DNA from: Plecoglossus altivelis
Lineage: Eukaryota; Chordata; Actinopteri; Osmeriformes; Plecoglossidae
Direction of reading: 5' to 3'
NCBI GenBank assembly: GCA_036571765.1
Contig: BROE01000013.1
Span: forward strand, 8,801,983-8,865,982
DNA length: 64,000 nucleotides
Position 1 is the stretch's first letter, and each line of letters starts with the position of its first letter. Below the pieces are notes generated by a model, which worked only from the letters and a program-made list of their open reading frames with translations, was not told where the DNA came from and searched no databases. A program made the translations under genes and the position numbers. This document shows positions 11,954-24,600 of the stretch, piece by piece.

Positions 11954-14582
11954 CAGCATTCGAGTAAAAAAGTGAAACGATATTTTTCCCCGAGCTGTTT
12001 GTCAGCGAGTGACAGGCTTTCCTCTTTATGAAGAGCAGCCTGGGGTTGGGCCGGCACAGTGAAACAAGGCCAATCCTTCTGATCGGGTGGGCGAAATCCA
12101 AACGGCGCGGCCGCCTTTTACGCATTCCACATTACTCATGTGGTCCACTATCAATAGGACAATAACGCTCACTATTAGGTGACAAATTTACAACATGAGA
12201 GAGGGTACGCACAGGGCGCTAATTGAGTGTAAACATTCATCATGAAAGAGATGAATTGCCATGCATTTTCTGATAATTGCTGTCAACAGTCATGGTGATG
12301 AGTGATGCTGTAGCTACAGGGCTGGTGTGCAGTCTGTCTTATCTAAGGCTTCTCACTGACGGGTTGTTTGGCCCCCATGATCATAATATCCACTATGATA
12401 TTCAATACGGCCCCCTTAAAATGACTATTAAATATCAGTGGTGACTATGTCAGCCCTCCCACACACACACCTACCCCCACCCCACCTCCGCACACACAAA
12501 CCAATATGGCCACCTTGAATCATTCCCCCTCAGCTGTCATACGTTCATGGACAGATGAGTTTCTGGAAGCCTGAGTCTTGGCTTGGAGAGAGTGTTTGAA
12601 GCACAGGAAGGATGTTCTATCTGTGTACTTTGAGTTGAGGATCAGCATTTGGGGCATTTTTGACAGGAGACATTACCCTTTGTTCAGGTGCGACCTTGAT
12701 TAACTTCTAACCAAGTATCATTATATTACATTTGTAACTGGATTAACAGTGTGTAGAGGATGCCCTTAATGTGAAATGGACTATGAAAAAATGAAACATA
12801 CAGATATTTGTAATTTTTCAGAAACTAAGGACAATATAGGTTATTGTGAATTTATTCTTTGCATTGAACAACCCTTTTATTCACATCTACCAAGGCCCTT
12901 TGCTGAACCAGCATTTCGTTTCACAATATAATTTCCCTTTTAAAATATCCTGGCCCCTGCTATGTCTCAACAACTCTGGAGGAACCACTTACTAAATGCA
13001 ACCCCCCTCAACCCTCATGTCCCCACCAGGTCCCAGCACCCTCCCTCCTGGTCTCCAGGCAGAACAAAGGAGCCTTTCAGAGATGAGAGGCTAGTAAGAG
13101 CAACCAAATGGAGCTCAAGAGGGCTCTGGCCTTCCTCCGTAGAAAGCACTAGAGGCTTCTGCTACATCTCTATCTCTGTATCATCCCAGCTCCACCATGT
13201 ACAGGCCAGGTCCCAGCCTGCTGCTAAAAGCTTATATACGAGGACAACTGTCTAATTGCACACCTCCCTCCCCACACCCCCCCTCCCTCCCGGCCATCCT
13301 CAAGACCTCTCCCTCCTGAAACCCTAAATCCACTATGAAAAAGAACACACATTGCAAAGAGCAGAAACGGTCCTCCTTCTTTTCTTTGCAGTCTGGTTTT
13401 AATGCTAGCCTACAGCAGAGTAACAGGCTGCTATCAAAGGAAATTATAAGTTTTTAAAGTGGCCATGCACGGAGTGGGGATAATTGGTGTTAGAGCGATT
13501 ATGCTGCACTCACGGCCAGGCGTGCGGTCCTGCCTCCAGCTCTCCCTGCATTTCTCACTCCACTGTGGAGTTTAAAAGAAGAAAAAAACAAGTATAAAAC
13601 TGGGGAAAAAAGCACAGAGAATGATAGAGCACGAGCATGGGAAAGAAAGGGGTAACTTTTTTACGCCTCCCTGCCTCACCAAATAAACAGACAGACTGAC
13701 AGACAAACATATGCTATCATAGGGTTCACTGTTGGATATCGGAAGTTGGACATGATGGATAGATACATGTCTCTTGTAATAGTTTGGTCCTCTGTTTTTT
13801 CTGAGTGATCTTTATAGTAATAGACAATTCTTGCAACAAGGTCATGTCCATGTTTCAACATTGTTGAACTCTACATCACTCTCGCTCACATTGATACAAA
13901 GCATTACTATCACCAACCCTGTGTGATCTTTAATTGAGAATATTTAGGTGTGATTCTGTGTAGCCACAACCCTGCCACATCCACAACCACAACCTCTCCT
14001 CTCCTGATCCCCCCGCACTCTCTATCCTTCCCTCCTGCCTTCTTCTCAGTCTCCATCTCCATCTTTCCCCTCCTTTTCTGCCAGTGTCGCTCTCAGAAAG
14101 AGAAGTGAGACGTGATTCTACAGCATGACCCACTGTGTGTGCTGTGTGTGTGGGTGGGTGAGTAGGAGGGTGTCTGTTAGCATGTGGAAGTAAGTTCATT
14201 CCCTCTATCAGATTTTACCTGAATGCCAGACATGTAATGTGAAATAGAATGGGGAAAAAATAGAAGAAGCTCAACAGGAGTCCCAATTTTAGTCCAATCA
14301 CTTCAGCTCTCTCTTTCAGAAGGAGAGGTGAGATTTGCAGGTACTTCATTTAAGAACAAACGGTGTGGAAAGGAAATGGATTTTTGAAATTACCACTGAA
14401 TAATAACCTTTAAAAAAACGTAGTTCTCGTGGTGGGGGTCCGTCTCCTGAAGTCCAACTTATAGTTTTGAAAACCACACTTCTGCTAGGAGTTTCTTACA
14501 TGAATTAATTTAATGAAAAGTATTTCAAATCACACTTATTTGATCTCATGCTCTAGTTTGTAGCTATAATGCCCTTTTGTGT

Positions 14583-14598
14583 AAAAAAAAAAAAAAAA
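14583..14598 (+). repeat. A16 homopolymer
   Basis: An uninterrupted run of 16 A is followed by further A-rich sequence. It could be an old retrotransposon tail, but no element body was recognised upstream. Confidence 0.8.
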
Positions 14599-15415
14599 GA
14601 AGAAAAAAAGCGTCAATTCAACTCAGACGTTTCAAATATTTGATCTGAAAAGAGGAAGTGAAAGGTTTTGGCATTAAAAAATATTCTATGGAGAGGTGAG
14701 CACTGAACTTGATCTGTGTTCTGCTCGGCTGTTCCTCACCCAGGTCACCATGCACTTGTCAACATCTTATCTCCTCCTCTTCGGTCGCAAGCTGGATAAA
14801 TCAGTCAAGCACTGCACCAAACATGCTCACGCTAATGGTGTCTTTCTGAACTGAAAAGCCCTGGCCACTTAAATGTATATATTAATTTAAACCAAAGCTA
14901 TTGTCGTAGTTACAGTTCCTCAGTTCAATAACGAGGTGGCTAACGTTGGCTAACCTTCAAGGGTTGGCATTACTGTGTGGTGTTCTGCAACTGCTGTTGT
15001 CTTGGTACCAACCCTGAAGGAGGAGGAGAGACCCTGGCTGTCCCTGTCACCTAAAAGGGGCTTCTGGGGTTGGGGACACGTGGAAACTGTGTGAGTGCAT
15101 GGTGCTGCAGGCAGACAGCAGCAGGGATCCTGTCCTGACCACTAGGGTATAGCTCTCACTCAGAGCACACACACAGGCAGAGAGCCTGACTGACAGCTGT
15201 GCTCTGTCAGCTGAAGTCCATACTTAGATACACACTCTGGAGATTCAGAGCTGTGTGTGTGTGCTTTGTGGATTTGCACACTGCGAGCAATCCACTCTGT
15301 CTCTCCTTATAGAGGCCTTGCATGTGTTCCTTGCTTTTTAGCACAGTGGATGCTGCTCGGTTCAGGCAGATGTATGTGTGCGTGTGCATGAGTGTGTGTG
15401 ACTGCCCTGACCTTG

Positions 15416-15496
15416 GTTGCCATGACGACGAGGCACGGAGTTATTCACTGCCTGCCTGGAAACCGAGTTCCTGCTAATTACCGTTGCCTTGGCGAC
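15416..15496. promoter_or_regulatory. Pair of X-box-like motifs
   Basis: GTTGCCATGACGAC (15416-15429) and GTTGCCTTGGCGAC (15483-15496) lie 67 bases apart in the same orientation. Each keeps the left X-box half-site GTTGCC and an imperfect right half ending CGAC. Two degenerate sites so close together suggest an element but do not prove one. Confidence 0.3.
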
Positions 15497-16753
15497 GGAG
15501 CACCTGATGTAACAGTGGGAAAAGGGCAGGAATCTTAACCCTTTTCAAAGCAGCCCTAAAATATCATGCGCTTCTCTGTGTGCCGAGGTTTCAACTATAG
15601 CTATGGAAAACACAAAATAGAATGAAATAATTACAGGTGTGGTCATAGTAGAGCGCTTTCAATAAATGAACAAAATATATCAGCCAACAGCACTAATGAA
15701 ATTATTGAATTTCAATGGCAAAACAAATCAGGAAAGTACGTTTATGATTGATTGTATTCATACATATATTGTTATTCCCTTTCCTTACTTTGCCTTTAAG
15801 ATAAGCCTGCTAGTAAACATCTGTAAGTGGGTTGATTATTTGTAAGTTTGACCCTGCTGTGCCTCAATCTACCCTGCCAATCAATTTAATAGTGCTTTGT
15901 CCAATACTGATGTTAGTGCTTGAGTTTTACAATAACAGCTGGCCATGAGCCAAAATGACACCAACATGACCTGAAAGGCCACCCAAAGCGAGTAACATCC
16001 ATTCTCAAATCAATTTGGCCTTGATTGTCTACCATGCTGCTGTGTCTCTGCATGTTCCTGGGAATAGTGTGGACACGTCAGGCTCACATCCTACCCCTGA
16101 CTCTGCTCTCCAAGAATGTCCTGCCACGCCCATGCCTGACAGTAGTCCTCTCTGCTTCCAGGACAGTGCAGGATGCAGAGCGTTCTAATGAGAGCTGGTA
16201 TTTCAGAGACCGACACGGTTTTGAGGAGCACGTATTTTCCTATCCCTCTTGGCCCTGTCTAAGGTGACAGAGAGCGCGAGCGTAGCTGTTATTACTGATC
16301 AACACCTCCAGCTCCCAGCCGCTCTGCAACCTTTCCCCAGACCTGAGAGAGAGAACGTATAATAACGTACAGTAGGCGGTGGTCGGGGGAAGAGAGAAAT
16401 AGCAGCCTGCAACAGATGCAAGGCGCCCTGATTAAACCCAGTTGGCTCTAGCCACTGATATGCCTTGACCAACGCTGCTCCCATACTGCTGCTCCACCCG
16501 CGTCAAGATACAATTAAAACAGCAGCAGGAGAGGAGCTGGCTGGAGGTGAAGGGAGGCGAGACAGTCAGAAAGTTGACACCAAACTATTGATCAGTCCTG
16601 TGTCTGCTGCGACTAGTAATATAGACCTGTCATTCAGGGAGCGGCAGCCCGGGTGTTGGAAAGAGCAGTTTTGTCTGCGCCCAAGGCAAGGCCTGTTCTG
16701 ACACAGATCCGCATGTAACACCAACCGCACATCTGAGATTGAGTGCCATCCCG

Positions 16754-17015
16754 TGGGGGGTGGAGGGGGGGGTGGACTGTGTTTGTAGTGGGTGAAGAGA
16801 GGAAGACCTCCCACAGGTGTATGTGTGTGGAGGAGGGGGGGGCAGGGAGTAAGTGTGTGTGTGCGCGATTGTGTGTGTAAAAGTGTGTGAGAGAGAGGGT
16901 GTGTGGTGGGTGGGTGGGTGTGCGCGTATAAGGATGGTGAGAGTTTGTTTGTGTGTGAATGCAGTGGGTGTGTGTTTGTTAGAGGGGGGGTGGAGGTGTA
17001 TGTGTGAGTGTGTGA
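16754..17015. repeat. G/GT-rich low-complexity block
   Basis: A cryptic repeat of GTGTG, GGTGGG and runs of G. Its minus strand gives a long Thr/His/Pro open frame that is a repeat artefact. Confidence 0.7.
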
Positions 17016-18830
17016 CGAAGACCTCCTGCAGGCCCTGACAGACCCATACACAGCTCCTCAGAAACCCTGCAGATCACAGCCATTGAGCGCCTCATCACAC
17101 ACCCAGTGTGACTTCAACTCAACATCGGGGGCACATCCAACTGGACCACAGAAAAGCAGGTGTGTGTGAGAGAGTGCCAGAAAAAAAGTGTATTCATACA
17201 GTAAGTGTACATGTGCGTGAGAGATGGAGTGTGTGTTGTGCGCGCCTGTGTGAACGTGTTTGTGCACTGGGTGCACATGCATGCATACGTGTCTTACCGT
17301 ACATGTTTTAGCATTGTGGCTAGACATAGGCCAGACATCCACTTACAGTATATGCATACATTGATGAATCAGAAATACACTATAGACAAATGTTTTCATC
17401 AAAATGTTGCCAATTTCCGTCTTTGCGATACAACATTTGTCAAGTTCAATCAAAACGTCAACACTGCATTCTGCATGTCAGACTGTTAATCTAACTGGCG
17501 CTGCACTGCGGCTGAAACTAAGCTTAATTATTGAGACATGCAGGCTTCGGCCCGACTCCTTGCCTCTCATTGGGTTCATTAGGGTATTCAACGCAATCGG
17601 GGCTCCAGATACAATTACCCTGCGCACGAAACAGGTGGTCTAACTCTGGGAGGAGATGTAATTGGGAATGCGTGAGTTATTTTAGTTGCTGAACCACAGT
17701 AATCACACAGCTACCCACGCAGTGCAGGTAGACTTGCGGCCACCTGTCGGAGTCTGGTGGTCTAATAAGTGATGGAGTGAGGGAGAAAGTGAAGAAACAC
17801 AAATGAGAGGGAAACGTCAGCCTCCATCTGGTCAAGATAACCTAATAGAAAACAACCTGATTTAGAGCACGATAGAAGTTAAAAGTAAACAAAACCAAAA
17901 ATTAGGAAATAACAGCCTGATTATGTTCCTCTGGTGTTTTTCTCAACCCTGACGGTCTGAGTTGAGGACATGACACTGGAACAATTGCCATGTGAGGCTC
18001 TCGCTCCAATAACATACCTGATTCCAAAAAAGGCTGGTTGATGAACAGAATCAGTGTAAACCTATGGGAAGGTTGCTGTCCAGGAACATGATTGGTGTGA
18101 AGACTCCAGCATCACCTGGTTAACGAGTCCTCACTCTTTAATCAGCCATAAGCCATCCGATTAAACCTACAGTCTACCTCTTGTCTCAAAACAATAACGA
18201 GCCATATGGAAAAAATATCAGTGATTATTTCACGACTTGGTGAGGGTTGCTTAACTCTGTGGAGGGCCTGGCAGACTAATGGATCCTGACCGTATAGCCT
18301 TCATTTTACTGTGTTAGCTGGCACTGCCCCCTAGTGGAACCAAACCATTACTGACCACAGGGGGTAGAAGACTCGTTGCAGGCAGAAAGTAGGGATTCGT
18401 TTAAAATATGAAGTGTAGATAGTTATTAGGTGGCTCAACTTCACATGGTTCCTTTAAGACGGTTCGAGAGGCAGAATACTACTCGCATTGATCAAAAAAC
18501 CCGGCAAATTTTGTTCATTGGTTTATTCTTGGATGAGACTGATTGATGTTAATGTTCATGCTGTGTCTCTAAGAATAGCATGCAGATTTGTATTAAGTGG
18601 ACTGTTTTCCCCTTTTTAATTTAACTCTTGTGCAGATCAAGGTCTAATCTCTTTTCACGTTTCTTTTACAAAACACCAGAGGGCAATATTGCGCCATGAG
18701 TACAAGCTACAACGAGTTCTAAAACACTGCCATGTTATTTGATGTACTGTTGATACAAGTGTGTACTAAAACGCTCTCGCTCTTCCTTTCTCTCTGTCTC
18801 TCTGTCTCTCTCACTCTCTTAGAAATTACA

Positions 18831-18890
18831 GTGTATGTGTGTATGTATGTGTGTGTGCGCGTGTGTGTGTGTGTGTGTGTGAGAGAGAGA
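18831..18890. repeat. Compound GT/TATG/GA microsatellite
   Basis: GTGTATG units pass into pure (GT)n and then GAGAGA over about 60 bases. Confidence 0.85.
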
Positions 18891-19275
18891 ACCCTGGAAA
18901 CAGTTCCAGAGGAGTGAGGAGAGTGTGAGGTTAGATCAGAGCTGATCCCCCCACCCCACATCCTGTTTGGGTCAGCCTCATCAGGCTCTGCTACCTGCTC
19001 TGGCCTGTGTGAGACTGACATGGGCACAGGCAGCACTTTGTTGAACCAGCCACACTGCTCACAAACCCCCCTTTGTAACAACTGGGCACCTCTGCTCCCC
19101 ACCCCCCCCTTAGCCTCACCTGCCTGCCCACTCAGACTGGACCTGTGCCAGGCTGGCCTGGACTGTAGCTCCAGGACTGTCTGTGGAAGCCTGTTTTCAT
19201 CCTCCCAATCCAGGACACACTCTCCTTCCTCCATGACAAGGAGGGTGATGAGGTTTATGGAACAAAAGGAGAAAA

Positions 19276-19449
19276 AGAGGGGAGGAAGGGGGGAGGGAAG
19301 GGTGAGGAAAGGGTGAGGGAGTGGTGAGGGAGGGGTGGGGGAGGGGTGAGGGACAGGTGAGGAAGCGAGGGGTGAGGGAGTGGTGAGGAAGCGAGGGGTG
19401 AGGAAGTGGTGAGGGAGGGGTGAGGGAGAGAGAAGTGGTGGAGGGAGGG
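19276..19449. repeat. Purine-rich minisatellite (GGTGAGG units)
   Basis: Imperfect tandem copies of units such as GGTGAGGGAGTGGTGAGGAA fill about 170 bases of almost pure purine on the plus strand. The minus strand therefore encodes artefactual Pro/Ser/Leu open frames. Such purine mirror tracts can adopt triplex structures. Confidence 0.75.
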
Positions 19450-21038
19450 CAGTGCCCCGACACTCACAAAAATATCCTCTTGGATGCCCTTATGGTAGAT
19501 TAAACATGATAAGGGGTCTTGTATGGTGGCCCAGTGTGCAAGAAAACATGAGAAAGTCAATTTCCTGTCTAAAAGAAGTGATGCTGTACCCTCAAGGGTG
19601 CCCTATCAGAGAAAACATGTTGGGGAAAACATGCATTATTTTATTTCAAAAGCTATTTAGCTTTCTTGCGCTCGCATTTACTATTGTTAACTTTGCCTAA
19701 GCTGTAATTGGTTAAGCAAATGGAAGTTTTGTACGGTGCATTATCTTGCACGCTCACAGGATTAGTGAGAAATGAAGAGGGCTTTTAGAGGAGTTGGACT
19801 GAGGGAGGAGGAGCTGTCAGGCTGGTCATAAACTGCTGGGGACTCCTTCACCTCCTCCTCAGGAGCAGGCTGTCATTCAGCCACAGTTCTTTTCTCTATC
19901 TCTTTCTGAGTCTTTACTTGGGTCTCCTCCCTCTCTCTTCCTTTAGTGTCTCTTTCACCAGGACTGAAAAGAGAGAGCTAGTGAAGCCAAAGCATGGTGG
20001 CTCTTTCAGAGCAGAAATAGAGACAGTGGTCTTTAATTCAGGCGGCACCCCTCAGCTGACGACTGACTGGTCATCCTGAATCATCCGCTATTCATCCCTC
20101 TCCATTCAGCCATCACTCTCTCGCTGCCTCTCTTCTTCCTCTGTCTTTCTTTATCTCCTTATTTTCTTCCTTTCTTCCATCTGTGAGCAATCTGGGTATG
20201 GGATCGTGCCCCCACCTCCACTCCCCCCCCCCAGACCTCCTGTGTAGACCTTGGAGGGGGTGAGCAAAACCAGGGAGGGGGTGAGCAAAACCAGGGAGCC
20301 CCCCCCTCCCCGTGCCTCTCTCCTAGCTCGATAGGGTGACTCTGAGCTGGGCCTAGCGGAGCAGCATTAGTGCCTGTCTGTCTCCACTGGGGCACACTGC
20401 CTGGCTCTGTGTGACTGCACTGAGCTGGTTAACCCTTACACCACCTCTTTCCATGTCCACTTCACTGCATATATTTCACTGTGTACGGTACACGGTTTGG
20501 AAACACACACGTCCACACACATTAAACAGAATCTCTGTGTGAAGGCAACATTGGCTCAGTGTTGGTAAGTGTTTTCACATCCGCCATGATTGATAGACCA
20601 GAGAAGAGATAGTTAGTGGGCACAGTGACATGCAGGTGAAACATTTCTATAGGCTCCTCAACAGCCCACGCGTCACTCTCACTTGCCAGGATGAACACCT
20701 TCTCCTAAACACACAAACATGTGACCCACTGGTTTGTCACACCTCCTCGACACATAACACAGGAAAGCAGGTTTGTTGCAAATGTAGGCGGGACAGGTTT
20801 TTCCACTAACTCAGGATGCTGCCGTTAAATATTATTTTCACAATAAAAAGTGGGGGGGCCATGTGCCTTTAAGAAAAATTAAATGAAGAAGAGATATTTA
20901 TATACAGTATGATGAGATATTATACAGTATGTTCTGTGAGAAAGTGATACTGCAGTCAGTGTGATCCCTAAATTCATTAATAATTTAAAAGGAAAAAAAT
21001 AATAATGAAGCAAAGAAGTAGTAACATTGTTTCAATTG

Positions 21039-21044
21039 TTTAAT
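21039..21044 (-). terminator. Possible fbln7 poly(A) signal (ATTAAA)
   Basis: TTTAAT on the plus strand reads ATTAAA on the minus strand. It lies about 575 bases downstream of the fbln7 stop codon. No canonical AATAAA was seen on the minus strand between 20700 and 21600, so this variant is the best candidate for the end of the transcript. Confidence 0.35.
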
Positions 21045-21618
21045 ACATTGTGCTTCGGTTGATAAATAAAAAGCAGGAAAACAAGATTGCACAATCGATC
21101 GATGTTTAGAAATAAATACAAAGAACTGGTTCGGAACGAAGAGTAGAAAATACAGGAAGTGTGGTTGTGTGCATGGATTTGCCTGATAATCCTACATAAA
21201 GATGCACTGAACCTCCCCCACCCCCCACCACCACCATCAGATTATGTGAGTCACCGGAGTGCAAAGCCACCTGGGAAAAGATGGACACCTCCTCCCTATT
21301 GAGGAAACCTCTCCTAGCTTAGTTCGAACCCCCACAGCTCCTACCCCTCTACTCAAGACTCCATATCCTTCACTCCAATCCCTTTTTATACCCACAGTCA
21401 CCTTTTCATCCATGTTCAATTATCCCACTCATCCTTCCATATCTCTAATTCCCTCTGTGCACATCTTCTCCTACTCTCTCCCTTATCTTACTAAACCCTC
21501 CCCTTTCTCTCTCACGTCCTCCCTCTTTTGAACTCGCTCTCTCAACCCCAGTGCTCCCCTCACCATTGCCCCTTCCCTTAACCTCCCTAACCACCAATCC
21601 ATCATCCCCCCATCCCCT
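21045..21618 (-). other. fbln7: Likely fbln7 3' UTR
   Basis: Non-coding sequence directly downstream of the fbln7 stop. Its extent is inferred from the ATTAAA at 21039-21044. The part nearest the stop is a C/T-rich stretch on the plus strand. Confidence 0.4.
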
Positions 21619-24600
21619 CTAGAAGTCATACTGAGACACAAACATGGTAACCTTGGTGATGTACCTCCCCAGCTGGACGCGTTTCTCCAGCTCACTCATC
21701 TCCACCTCAGCCTCCAGTGTTGCAGGGCCAGGGATGGGGCTGACCAGCATCAGCTGACCCGTCTGGCGGTCCGAGCGCTGCACCGTGAAGTGGCGGCGAG
21801 CCTGCTTTCCTCCCAGCAGAGAGAAGCGCAGCGTGTCACCCATCACGCGCACTGCCGACACCCGGAACATGACGCGCGGCGCTGACAAGTTGGAGATGAC
21901 AGACAGGAAGTGATAGGAGAAGGAGTTAGGCGCCTGGGAGCACGCCTTGTTGTCCACGGGGCAGGGGTTCCGCTCACAACGCCTTGGGGAGAGGGACAGG
22001 AGGGAGGTGGCAGGAGATGGGGCGAGGGAGAGAACATAGGTGAGGACGGAGGGAACAGGGATGGGAGAACAGAATAGTGGGGAAGAAAGAGAAAGTGTGA
22101 GTCTGTAAGTGTGTTATTGCACTGGATAAACAAGGACATGATTCAATTTCATGGGCTCACATAGGTGAAGTCTTGATGTAAGTTGCATTTTTGACCCGGG
22201 GACAGTCCACGCGCACACACTGGAACCCTCCATAAGTGTTGATGCACATTTGGTCCCGTGAACAGGTGTTCTGTCTGGTGGCACACTCATCTATGTCTAA
22301 GACCAGAGGGATAGAGACAAGGATAGTGAAAAGGAGAAAGAATTTCCTCTGTAGTCTCAGATGATTTTAGACCTTTCATTCAGATGCTGCTTGTATGGAA
22401 AAAATGAGACGCAGGAAAAGAAAAACCAAGGGGGTGAGTGTGGGTGTGTGTGTGTGAGTGTGTGTGTGAGTGTTTGTGTGTGTGTGTGTGTGTACCCTAG
22501 CTGACCTTTGCAGTTGCGTCCATCTCGGGTGACGTTGTATCCTGCTGGACAGGTGCAGCGGTAGCCTCCGGGGGTGTTCACACAGGAGTGTAAACACAGT
22601 CGACCAGATGGACCGTTGTGGAACAGCTCACACTCATCAATGTCTGAAACACGTGCAAACATAATGATGTAAAATAAGAATAATAATGTACCTTGAGTTC
22701 AATGCATGTGTGTTGTGACATGGCCATAGCACCTGTGCAGGTGGAGGTGTCTCGTCCAGAGATGGTGTACCCTGGGTCACAGGTGCAGTGGGTGGTGCCC
22801 TGAACCTGGGTACAGCGTGATGGACGAACGTACGGCCAGGCTGTTGCTGCTGGCAACGTGGTGGCAGCTGCTGCAGAAGTGGAGGAGGAGCCTGCTGTGG
22901 AAGATGAGGTGTTCATCATGGTAACGAAAACTGGGAGGGGGAGAAAGACAGGAAGACAGAAAGAGAGAGAAAGGGAGAGTTAAGTAAATATTGTGTATAT
23001 GTTTGTTCTAGTGAACGTGTGAATGCATGCATACTATGCGAGAGGTAGTCTGTGTGGAGAGAGAGTTTCCAAAGGCTAGGTTTGCTGTCTTTCAAGCAGC
23101 CCTATAGAGATATTAGGAAAGACTATGGTCTCTGTTGACCTTGTGCATTATTTTGGGAATGGAAAAGAGGGCGGGTTCTGAGCTGATACCACGGTGTGTT
23201 CCATTTCATTTCTTACCATGGATACAAGTCATACATGTTGATCTGCCGTAGTGTCTTGTGTTTGTTTCTGTGTGATGAGGGTGATTGTGTACTTGTATTC
23301 TGGTGTGTGTATGTACAGAATATGTATGTGCTTTTGTGTTGGCATCTGTGTGTGTGAGTTTGTGTGTGTGTGAGATCACTAATGTACTGTAAGCCAGTCA
23401 GAGGGAGCGGAGAGGTGGAACCTGACAGAGCCAGTAGTGTTAGTGCTGAGTATGGAGGAACAGACTGCTCATGGTCAGAGTGTCGTTAACTGAACACCCT
23501 GGTCTCCCTGTGTGGCTCCCACCTACAGCCCTGCACTGTAGCCCTGCGTGCAGAATTGAAAAAAAACTCTCACAGAGCCACAGAACCTGACTGGACTGGA
23601 TTTTGCTGATCATCACAGAATTCAGTGCCATGTATGCTAGCCCAACCACCCGGAACCAGAACTAGTGCCAATGAGAAGAAGAAATAATCGCCTTCCAGGA
23701 GCGGCAGACCTAATCTAACCAACACCAGCTAGCTAGACAGCTACACCTTGGAACACAATGGTACCTTTACATTGACACAGTGATTCCTTCACATTCAGTA
23801 ATTCCTTAGCACAGAGATATCTGGATGTTAGTGTAGAGATACCTACATGTTTGTATAAAGATACCTACATGTTGGCACAGGGCTCTGGCAAGTCGCCCCT
23901 GCCCAGCCTTTGGTACAGGTGCAGGAGAACTGGTTGACCTCATCTATACACGTCCCTCCATTCAGACAGGGAGAGGACTCACACTCGTTTATGTCTGAGG
24001 AAAGACAGGAGGAGGGGTTAGTGGAGGTAGCAGGATAAGGTGTGTGTGTGGGGGGTAACCTGGTTCAGTACCATGGGCTGTAAGCTTCTTGCTGGACTCT
24101 CAGGTACAAGGCCTTGTGTAACCCTATAGGTTTCAGTGTGTGTTTATGTGTGTGTATCTGGACCTAGCCAGCCAAAGTGAAAGGGAAGTTTCTGGTCTCA
24201 CAGAGAGGCTTTGAAGTGTTATCTCTACGGTAACGAGCTGTCCTGAGCTGGCATGTCACATGTGTCACTGCCTTCAATAAAGGCACTGGAAGACCAGGAG
24301 GTACACAGACATGAAACCTGATCACAATGCAGGTTGAAGAGCACATCTTATCTGGACAGGCAAATCTCAGCAATATGAATAATGTGTCAAAAGAGAGAGA
24401 GAGAGGGGAGGGGTTCCACAAAGAGGATGGTGACAGGGAATGTGAGAAAGAGGGGCAGAGCAGATCCAGGGAGGAATGACCAGGGAGGGGGAAGTGTGGA
24501 GGTTTTAGTTGGGAGGGGGGGCAGTGAGGGGTGAGGGACGCGTAGAGCAGAAGAAACCAGCAGAAGTATGAGGTAGGGAATTGGAGCGAAGGATTATAAT

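Larger units (their letters stand above)
9311..21030. other. Intergenic, no gene recognised
   Basis: No exon chain with matching phases was found on either strand. The stretch holds CA/GT microsatellites (11764-11786, 18831-18890), an A16 run (14583-14598), a G/GT-rich block (16754-17015), a purine minisatellite (19276-19449) and X-box-like motifs at 11940, 15416 and 15483. Open frames of 80-170 codons overlap these repeats and encode low-complexity His/Thr or Cys/Val strings, so they are not called. Conserved non-coding elements cannot be judged without alignment. Confidence 0.5.

Noticed and set aside
16566..17051. 161-codon minus-strand open frame
   Set aside because: It is a translation of a G/GT-rich repeat giving His/Thr/Pro strings.
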